Shown: in pieces, positions 58,398 through 64,000 of the stretch | How positions within the stretch are numbered: position 1 is the stretch's first letter | Layout: every line of letters begins with the position of its first letter | From: Eggerthella sp. CAG:298 | GTDB taxonomy: Bacteria; Actinomycetota; Coriobacteriia; Coriobacteriales; Eggerthellaceae | NCBI GenBank assembly: GCA_000435675.1 | Contig: FR895143.1 | Location: forward strand, 67,056 to 131,055 | Length of the DNA stretch: 64,000 nucleotides | Direction: 5' to 3' | Translations under genes and position numbers: made by a program | The notes under the pieces: generated by a model | What the model was told of the DNA's origin: nothing | Database searches by the model: none | The model's input: the letters and a program-made list of their open reading frames with translations, nothing else

Positions 58398-60830
58398 ATG
58401 GCGAATCAGGTCGAACATACTACTCAGAGCAATGCCAGCATCAAGGGTCTTACGTCTGAAGAGGCGCGTGCCGCTCAGGCTGCAGGCAAGGTGAATGCGG
58501 ATGCTACCGTAAAAACGCGCTCGTACGGTAGCATTTTCCGCAGCAACATTTGCACGCTCTTCAACCTTATCAACGTGATTCTTGCGGTGTTCGTCTTCTT
58601 GACGGGCTCGTACAAGAACATGCTCTTCATGCTCGTGATCGTCATCAACACCATCATCGGTATCGTGCAGGAGATTCGCTCGAAGATCACGACGGATCGG
58701 CTCTCGATCGTAGTTGCCGCCAATGTTGAGGTGATGCGCGATGGGAGGCTCCAGAAGATCCCTATCGATGAGCTTGTGCTTGGCGATGTGATGCGTCTGG
58801 GGCGCGGGAACCAAATTCCGACCGATTCGGTGGTGCTGGAAGGGGAGTGCAAGACCGACGAAAGCTTGCTCACTGGTGAAAGCAGGCTCATTCCCAAACA
58901 AGCAGGTGACCAACTGTATAGCGGATCGTTCATTAATGCGGGCACCGTATGGGCGCGCGTTAAGAAGGTGGGAGCCGACAACTACGCGGCGCAGATCACA
59001 AACGAGGCTAAGCAGAAAAAGGCGATCAATTCCGAAATCATGACCAGCCTTAATAAGATCATCAAGTACGTGAGCATCTTCATGTTCCCAGTGGGGCTGC
59101 TACTGTTCGCCAATGAATATCTCCTGCACCATGTCGAGCTCGATCCCGCCATCCTCTCAACGGTTTCGGCTATGGTGGGCATGATTCCTGAAGGGCTCAT
59201 CTTGCTTGCTTCAACGGTTATGGCGGTTGCTGTCGTGAGACTCGCGCGCCATCAGGTGCTCGTGCAGCAACTTTACTGCATCGAAACGCTTGCACGCGTG
59301 GATGTGCTCTGTTTGGATAAGACTGGTACGATCACGACTGGTGGCATGGAGGTTTCTAATCTTGTGCCGCTCGATACTCCTGATTCAGAGGCGATAGGGC
59401 ACGAGCTGAACAAGGTAGTTGCCTCGCTTGTTGCAAGCGATGAGGATCCGAACGATACTGCACGTGCTATTCAGGAGTATTTCGGACTCGCTTCAGACGG
59501 GAAGCAGAAAACCGAACAGGGGATAACACCCACTGATCTGTTAAAGCCTACGCGCGTGATTCCCTTTTCTTCCGATACGAAGTGGTCGGGTGCTGCGTTT
59601 GCTAACGGCAAGGCCTACGTGATGGGCGCTGCCCAGTTCATTCTTGAGAAAGATGCAAATGCCTTGGCGCAGATCAAGGGCTCGCTCGACGCCTATACTG
59701 CTGATGCGCGCGTGTTACTCGTGGCGCGTGTGGAGGGTTTTGATGCCAATGGCGCGATCGAAGGCGATGCAATCCCCCTTGGCTTCGTATGCTTGCGCGA
59801 TCAAATCCGCTCGACTGCTGCTCAGACGATCGCTTACTTCAAAGAACAAGGCGTAAAACTGAAGGTGATCTCGGGCGATGATCCTCATACCGTTTCTGGT
59901 ATTGCGCAGAAAGTTGGTGTCGAAGGAGCTGATCGCTTCATTGATGCCACCACGCTCAAAACGGATCAGGATATTGCTTCTGCGATCAAGAGCTACAACG
60001 TGTTCGGACGCGTGCGTCCTGAACAGAAGAAAGCATTTGTGCTCGCGTTGCAGGCTGAAGGTCACACGGTCGCCATGACAGGAGACGGCGTGAATGATGT
60101 GCTTGCGCTGAAGGCAAGCGATTGCAGCGTTGCCATGGCGAGCGGTTCCGATGCTGCGCGCAATGTTGCCCAGCTCGTGCTCGTTGATAACGATTTTGCA
60201 AGCATGCCTGCGGTGGTGGCAGAAGGGCGTCGTTCGATCAACAACTTGCAGCGCTCGGCTTCGCTCTTCCTGGTCAAGACCTTGCTTTCGATAACAGCAG
60301 CGTTCTTATTTATCTTCCTACCGTGGCAATATCCCTTCGTGCCGATCCAGCTTACGCTCATATCGGCCTTCACCATCGGCCTTCCTTCGTTCGTGCTTGC
60401 GCTTGAACCCAATAAAGATCTGGTGCGAGGACATTTCCTCCCGAATGCGGTGGTGCATTCCATTCCTGGAGCAGTCTGCGCAGTGGTGAGCATTGTGGTG
60501 CTAACGATAGTGGGCAATGAAGCGATCGGTCTTGATTATCGTCAAGTCTCAACGCTGTGCGTTATGGTGGTGGCCTTGCTCGGGATCATGCTGGTGATCA
60601 GGCTCTCGATTCCCTTTACGCCGCTACGTTGGGGGCTACTGGTGGTCGTGATCGGCGGCCTTTTGATCGGGGTAGTTGGCTTTGGGTGGCTCTTTGATAT
60701 CGCACCCTTCACCCCAGAGATGTGGCAGAGCTTCGGCATTGCAGCGCTGGTGAATATCGTAGCGTTCAACTACCTCTACAACGTGCTCGATGCACGTCAC
60801 AAGCGCCGCCTCGTCTCTCTTCCACAATAG
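58398..60830 (+). CDS. P-type cation-transporting ATPase, CtpE-like
   Basis: 810 aa membrane pump. Order: N-terminal cytoplasmic segment, two helices (about 45-90), actuator domain with LTGES (dephosphorylation loop, about 160), two helices with the ion-site motif GMIPEGLILL (about 255), phosphorylation motif DKTGTITTGG (catalytic Asp about 305), nucleotide domain, hinge TGDGVNDVLALK, then six C-terminal helices. There is no heavy-metal-binding N-domain or CPC motif. The PEGL site and overall layout resemble mycobacterial CtpE, reported to handle calcium, but ion identity is inference. It has its own 82-bp upstream gap. Confidence 0.92.
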   Translation: MANQVEHTTQSNASIKGLTSEEARAAQAAGKVNADATVKTRSYGSIFRSNICTLFNLINVILAVFVFLTGSYKNMLFMLVIVINTIIGIVQEIRSKITTDRLSIVVAANVEVMRDGRLQKIPIDELVLGDVMRLGRGNQIPTDSVVLEGECKTDESLLTGESRLIPKQAGDQLYSGSFINAGTVWARVKKVGADNYAAQITNEAKQKKAINSEIMTSLNKIIKYVSIFMFPVGLLLFANEYLLHHVELDPAILSTVSAMVGMIPEGLILLASTVMAVAVVRLARHQVLVQQLYCIETLARVDVLCLDKTGTITTGGMEVSNLVPLDTPDSEAIGHELNKVVASLVASDEDPNDTARAIQEYFGLASDGKQKTEQGITPTDLLKPTRVIPFSSDTKWSGAAFANGKAYVMGAAQFILEKDANALAQIKGSLDAYTADARVLLVARVEGFDANGAIEGDAIPLGFVCLRDQIRSTAAQTIAYFKEQGVKLKVISGDDPHTVSGIAQKVGVEGADRFIDATTLKTDQDIASAIKSYNVFGRVRPEQKKAFVLALQAEGHTVAMTGDGVNDVLALKASDCSVAMASGSDAARNVAQLVLVDNDFASMPAVVAEGRRSINNLQRSASLFLVKTLLSITAAFLFIFLPWQYPFVPIQLTLISAFTIGLPSFVLALEPNKDLVRGHFLPNAVVHSIPGAVCAVVSIVVLTIVGNEAIGLDYRQVSTLCVMVVALLGIMLVIRLSIPFTPLRWGLLVVVIGGLLIGVVGFGWLFDIAPFTPEMWQSFGIAALVNIVAFNYLYNVLDARHKRRLVSLPQ

Positions 60831-60852
60831 CTTGAAGTCAGATGGCAAGCTA
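60828..60852. terminator. Weak hairpin between convergent genes
   Basis: TAGCTTG and CAAGCTA pair over 7 bp at the ATPase stop codon; no T-run follows, so terminator activity is doubtful. Confidence 0.3.
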
Positions 60853-60938
60853 CCCGATCGTTCGACATCTTTTCCTATCTATCCCACGCAAGCAGCACGC
60901 CTATGGGGCACTTGTAATTACCTGCAACACCCCGACAT

Positions 60939-61382
60939 TCAGAAGTCAATTTCCTCATAGTGGATTCCGCGGGCATCGAGTTCGTCGAAGAGTTCCTTTG
61001 GGGTTAATGCACGAATGCTCGACCGCGAGAAATCTTTGGTGTTCCTTGTAATAATGAAGTCGGCTGCAACCTTTTTTGCGCAGAGCGCAACAAGGCAGTC
61101 TTCGAAATCGCTCCATCTTTGAGCAAGTGCATCTGATACATCCTGAGAAGAGACACCAACTATCTCCAAAAAACCCAGATCTTCTTCGATCATCCTTTGT
61201 GCCTCAATGTTTCCAAAGTCTTTGCTCAAAAGATAGTGAATATCGGTGATCATAGTTGCAGATATGAAGGTTTCTGCAACACCTGTTATACCTAGTAAAC
61301 AAGTTCTTCTTGAGAGCTCGTAAAATGGCTCGCGCCTTCCGATATGGTCTATCAGGATGTTGGTATCAAGCATCAAGCGCAT
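60939..61382 (-). CDS. PIN-domain toxin (VapC-like ribonuclease)
   Basis: 147 aa from the ATG at 61382 (AAGGA 8 nt upstream; an upstream in-frame start is weaker). The fold starts LMLDTNILIDHI with the first metal-binding Asp, has the conserved Glu in GVAETFISA, the Asp in SDFEDCLVA (about 100) and the final Asp region ADFIITRNTKDF. PIN toxins cleave tRNA or rRNA. It overlaps the antitoxin gene by 17 nt, the usual arrangement for a coupled type II pair. Confidence 0.88.
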   Translation of the reverse strand: MRLMLDTNILIDHIGRREPFYELSRRTCLLGITGVAETFISATMITDIHYLLSKDFGNIEAQRMIEEDLGFLEIVGVSSQDVSDALAQRWSDFEDCLVALCAKKVAADFIITRNTKDFSRSSIRALTPKELFDELDARGIHYEEIDF

Positions 61383-61650
61383 GATTATCCTTGAGCCGCG
61401 CATCGCGGATTTCGTTATCTGTCAAACTGATAGGTTTTTTGGTATGGCAGCGATCGAACGCAGCAATTTGATCTGAGACATTTTTATGAGGCTGTTTCGG
61501 ATCGAGATCGAAAGGTAAGCAGTCATGGGACACGGTGTAATCGAACAGCCTTCTTACTGCTTGAGAAGGTGTAAGCCCAAGATCTTTCATGACCTTTGCT
61601 CCTTTGTTCTTCGTCTCTTGATCGAGACGAACAGTAAGAACCGCTTCCAT
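61366..61650 (-). CDS. RelB/DinJ-family antitoxin
   Basis: 94 aa. The N-terminus VLTVRLDQETKNKGAKVMKDLGLTPSQAVRRLF is the ribbon-helix-helix of RelB/DinJ antitoxins (strand about 4-8, two helices to about 35). The C-terminal part would wrap the toxin. It is first in the operon, overlaps the PIN gene, and has a near-perfect palindrome covering its -10 box for autorepression. The usual DinJ partner is YafQ, so pairing with a PIN toxin is a less common combination. Confidence 0.85.
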   Translation of the reverse strand: MEAVLTVRLDQETKNKGAKVMKDLGLTPSQAVRRLFDYTVSHDCLPFDLDPKQPHKNVSDQIAAFDRCHTKKPISLTDNEIRDARLKDNHALDA

Positions 61651-61660
61651 GATGACTCCC

Positions 61661-61688
61661 TATAATGTATTACATGTATTACATTATA
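61661..61688 (-). promoter_or_regulatory. Autoregulatory operator/promoter of the antitoxin-PIN operon
   Basis: TATAATGT....ACATTATA forms a 28-bp near-perfect palindrome (one mismatched pair) with a TGTATTACA repeat inside. On the minus strand TATAAT (61688-61683) serves as -10, so repressor binding would block it. It lies 11 bp before the antitoxin ATG. Confidence 0.7.
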
Positions 61689-61723
61689 GCATATGCTTAT
61701 TGACATATCAGCAGTCTGCATCC

Positions 61724-61768
61724 GCGCCCAAGAAAATTAGCCATCTAGTAACATGTTGTCTTGGGCGC
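61724..61768. terminator. 10-bp inverted repeat after the MFS gene
   Basis: GCGCCCAAGA (61724-61733) and TCTTGGGCGC (61759-61768) pair perfectly across a 25-nt loop, about 15 bp past the MFS stop. No T-run follows on the minus strand, so it may be a 3' processing or stability hairpin. Confidence 0.45.
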
Positions 61769-61781
61769 TTCTGATCGCGCG

Positions 61782-63164
61782 TTAAATGCCCATGTCTTCG
61801 CTGTCTTGAACGAGGAGCTCTTTGCCGTAACGCTCTTCGGTGATCTCGTCGAGCGAGCGACCTTGGGTCTTCGGACACCAGATCACGCCCACCACGAGCG
61901 ACACGAGCAAGAAGCCGCACATGATCCAGCCTGCGGTTACGAAGCCTGCAGGCGTTTCAACGCCAAGGCCGGCAACAGCAACGAGTGACCAGATGCCGAG
62001 CACGCCACGCACGAGGAAGAACATGATGCCCTGCACGCCGCCACGATAGACGGTAGGGAAGAGCTCGGTCGACCAGAGTGCATAGAAGCACTGAGCCGAA
62101 AAGCCCGCTGAAACGCCCCAAAGCGCAACGAATACCCAGAGCAACCAGCCCCAGCTATCAGCCGTGCCTGCTTCGAGCTGCATGCCGAAGAACACCATGA
62201 CCAGCCATGCCGCCAATGCCATGCCTGCGGTCAATGCGAACAGGATGCGGTGCGGCACCTTATCGCCGAGCGCCGAGAAGATGGCGAGCGAACCGATAGC
62301 GGTGAGCACCCACATGACCGTTTGGAGCAGCGAGATGGTGGTGTCGTCCAGATTGCCTGCCGCTGCGTACATGTAGGGCATGAACTGACCCATCGTGCCC
62401 GCAACGATATTCCAAGTGAGGTAGACCGCAACGAGGAAGATGATTGTCTTGATGTTCACCGCATTGGTAAGCGCGCGCTTCATCATCGAGACGAAGCTCT
62501 CTTTCGCCTTCAGCTCCTGTTTGCTGGTCCAGTCGGTGGATTCCTGCAGCTTGCGCTGGAGATTCCACGCAACCAAGGCCACTACGAACAGGATCGCGAA
62601 CAGCAAACGCATGGCGAACAAGCCATCAAAAGGACCATAGGTTCCTGCGGGGAGCAGCTCGCCACTCGCGGCGAAGGTGGGGAACACGAGCGAGAAGATG
62701 AGCGAGATGAGGAAGATGACAGCCGGACCGCATGACCAGGCGAACTGGCTGATGCCGATGTTCGACGCACGGCGGTTCGACCCCGACATCTCGGAGATGT
62801 AGCTCCACGATGCCGGCACGCCCGCGCCTACCGAGAGGCCCGAGATCACGATGCCTATCACCAACATAGGCAGATTCGCTGCGATCATTACGATGAATAC
62901 GCCCGTGGCATACACGAGCATGTTGTAGGTGTAGATGAACTTTCGTCCCAGCTTGTCGGTGAGGAATCCGCCGATCAGCGCACCAACAGCAGCGCCGAAA
63001 GCGTTCGCGCCGACTGCGCCCAAGATGGCGGTCCAGGCACTGCCGAAGTTGAATGCGACCGCCCACGCAGCAAGTGCCACGGATGAAGCAACGATACACC
63101 CCGAATCGAGGAAATTCGTAAGGGAAACCGCGATCGTTCCCTTTCTTTCTTGTGAGAGAGCCAT
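61782..63164 (-). CDS. MFS sugar-porter-type transporter (probable L-rhamnose uptake)
   Basis: 460 aa with about 12 membrane helices. The loop 2-3 signature GGFLTDKLGRKFIY is typical of the major facilitator superfamily, and the C-terminal PKTQGRSLDEITEERYG matches the sugar-porter PETKGRSLEE ending. I chose ATG 63164 (AAAGGGGA 6 nt upstream). It starts 13 bp after rhaM in an operon with rhaD, so rhamnose is the likely substrate; that is inference from context. Confidence 0.88.
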   Translation of the reverse strand: MALSQERKGTIAVSLTNFLDSGCIVASSVALAAWAVAFNFGSAWTAILGAVGANAFGAAVGALIGGFLTDKLGRKFIYTYNMLVYATGVFIVMIAANLPMLVIGIVISGLSVGAGVPASWSYISEMSGSNRRASNIGISQFAWSCGPAVIFLISLIFSLVFPTFAASGELLPAGTYGPFDGLFAMRLLFAILFVVALVAWNLQRKLQESTDWTSKQELKAKESFVSMMKRALTNAVNIKTIIFLVAVYLTWNIVAGTMGQFMPYMYAAAGNLDDTTISLLQTVMWVLTAIGSLAIFSALGDKVPHRILFALTAGMALAAWLVMVFFGMQLEAGTADSWGWLLWVFVALWGVSAGFSAQCFYALWSTELFPTVYRGGVQGIMFFLVRGVLGIWSLVAVAGLGVETPAGFVTAGWIMCGFLLVSLVVGVIWCPKTQGRSLDEITEERYGKELLVQDSEDMGI

Positions 63165-63177
63165 GGCAGTCCCCTTT

Positions 63178-63519
63178 CTAGTCAAGGTGGAAAACGCATT
63201 CGAGCGGCGTGCTCACCGGTGAATTGTCGGGATTGACCTCCATGACATCGGCCATGTAATCCCACCATCGTTTGCATATCTCAGTTTCAGCGCTCGTGTC
63301 GTAGTGTGCAGGATCTGCTACTTCAACGGAGGCGAAGAGCGTATCGGTCTCGGGGTCAAGGAAGATCGAGTAGTTGCGTGCGCCATAGTCGTGCAACATC
63401 GCGACCATCTCTGGCCACAGTTCATCGTGGCGTCGCTCGTATTCAGCGGCAAACCCAGGTAGCAGCTTCATCTTGAAGCCCTGAATCGTATATCCATCTG
63501 CGGTCTTTCGCGTTGTCAT
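63178..63519 (-). CDS. rhaM: L-rhamnose mutarotase
   Basis: 113 aa, near the usual ~104. It interconverts alpha and beta L-rhamnose. Family marks are [20 protein letters not shown] (catalytic His and Tyr region), [15 protein letters not shown], and the ending [32 protein letters not shown] is a strong ribosome site. It lies between rhaD and the transporter gene. Confidence 0.95.
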   Translation of the reverse strand: MTTRKTADGYTIQGFKMKLLPGFAAEYERRHDELWPEMVAMLHDYGARNYSIFLDPETDTLFASVEVADPAHYDTSAETEICKRWWDYMADVMEVNPDNSPVSTPLECVFHLD

Positions 63520-63536
63520 AGTCTCATTCCTCCTCT

Positions 63537-63581
63537 TGCTCCGCGCGCTTACTGCACGTTTGCTCCGCGCTTACTGCACGT
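63537..63581. repeat. Short tandem duplication at the rhaD stop codon
   Basis: TGCTCCGCGCGCTTACTGCACGT (split 63537-63559) is repeated as TGCTCCGCGC-TTACTGCACGT at 63561-63581, differing by a GC. The second copy contains the rhaD stop codon (TTA on plus), so the gene end was locally duplicated. Confidence 0.7.
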
Positions 63582-64000
63582 CGAGAAATTCCTTGTTGAT
63601 CTCCACGTTGAACTCCACGCCGATCTGCGCGAGGCCTTCATCGGTGATGGTGTTCAAGAACTCGTTCGATCCGCCATTCATCGAGCGAGCGCGGAAGTAG
63701 ATGTCCGCTGCCTTCTCGATGCAGTGCATGAGCCCGAAGGTCTCGTCGAAATCTGCGCCAGAAACGAACAGACCGTGCTGCGCCCAAATGACCGCAGGAT
63801 AGCTCTTCATCTGCTCCGACGTGGCCTTTGCGATTTCGTTGCCGCCCGGCACCATCCAGGGCACCACGCCCACGCCTTCGGGGAACACGACCACGCATTC
63901 GGTCATGGCTTTCCAGAGCGCACGCGAGAACGTGCGCGCGTCGAGCGGTTCGACGAAGGTCATGGCGATGATGTTGTTGGGGTGTGCGTGATAGATCCCG
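63571..64000 (-). CDS. rhaD: Rhamnulose-1-phosphate aldolase, C-terminal part (cut by window end)
   Basis: About 143 codons are visible; the gene continues beyond the window. Reading in from the right edge it gives GIYHAHPNNIIAMTF, with the zinc-ligand His-x-His of class II aldolases, then VVPWMVPGGNEIAKATSEQM, and IWAQHGLFVSGADFDETFGLMHCIEKAA with the third zinc His, all characteristic of RhaD. It splits L-rhamnulose 1-phosphate into dihydroxyacetone phosphate and L-lactaldehyde. rhaM and the MFS gene follow in the same operon. Confidence 0.9.
   Translation of the reverse strand, partial: GIYHAHPNNIIAMTFVEPLDARTFSRALWKAMTECVVVFPEGVGVVPWMVPGGNEIAKATSEQMKSYPAVIWAQHGLFVSGADFDETFGLMHCIEKAADIYFRARSMNGGSNEFLNTITDEGLAQIGVEFNVEINKEFLDVQ

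Overview
The window looks like a chromosomal segment of a Gram-positive, anaerobic, probably gut-associated member of the Actinomycetota, most likely class Coriobacteriia. This is inferred from the moderately GC-rich coding sequence, several huge secreted proteins built of InlB/Flg_new-type repeats, LPKTG sorting signals, the absence of any outer-membrane gene, and a pyrH-frr-uppS-cdsA-dxr-rseP-ispG-proS-U32 housekeeping run. No genus can be named from sequence alone.

Layout. 1-3450: the last codons of an unknown gene, then a divergent acyl-CoA pair (CoA-transferase on minus, AMP-forming acyl-CoA ligase on plus) with a promoter and palindromic operator between them. 3450-4700: non-coding, full of hairpins. 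4703-29014: a surface and signalling block. It holds a ~14 kb adhesin-like reading frame whose signal peptide is frameshifted away and which carries an internal LPKTG sorting signal, a membrane sensor with degenerate GGDEF and EAL domains, an LPKTG Ig-like protein, and an InlB-repeat protein with calcium-loop-like linkers. 29385-32533: small genes, namely a doubtful ORF, a ribbon-helix-helix toxin-antitoxin-like pair, a cupin, and a hicAB module between perfect 68-bp direct repeats. 32588-38046: comF, a membrane glycosyltransferase, a candidate structured RNA of ~332 nt, an orphan amino-acid-binding lipoprotein and an HtrA-type protease.

38486-48719 is the conserved core: UMP kinase, ribosome recycling factor, undecaprenyl diphosphate synthase, CDP-diglyceride synthase, DXP reductoisomerase, a site-2 protease, IspG, prolyl-tRNA synthetase and a U32 peptidase. 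It links isoprenoid precursor supply (dxr, ispG) to lipid-carrier synthesis (uppS), phospholipid synthesis (cdsA) and translation. 48720-51499 is mostly non-coding and partly AT-rich, with one small conserved-looking gene and tRNA-Ala(GGC). 51500-56884 holds two paralogous secreted Ala-rich coiled-coil proteins, the first broken by a frameshift. 57050-60830 has a small protein, an old-yellow-enzyme family reductase and a CtpE-like P-type ATPase. 60939-61650 is a RelB/DinJ antitoxin with a PIN toxin. 61782-64000 is an L-rhamnose operon on the minus strand (rhaD, cut by the window end; rhaM; MFS transporter).

The most interesting items are the candidate structured RNA at 35164-35495, the chimeric adhesin with an internal sorting signal, the 68-bp repeats around hicAB, a site-2 protease that appears to have an inserted helical domain instead of PDZ, and three places where a single-base frame change separates an N-terminus from its body. 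The last could be phase variation, decay or assembly error.
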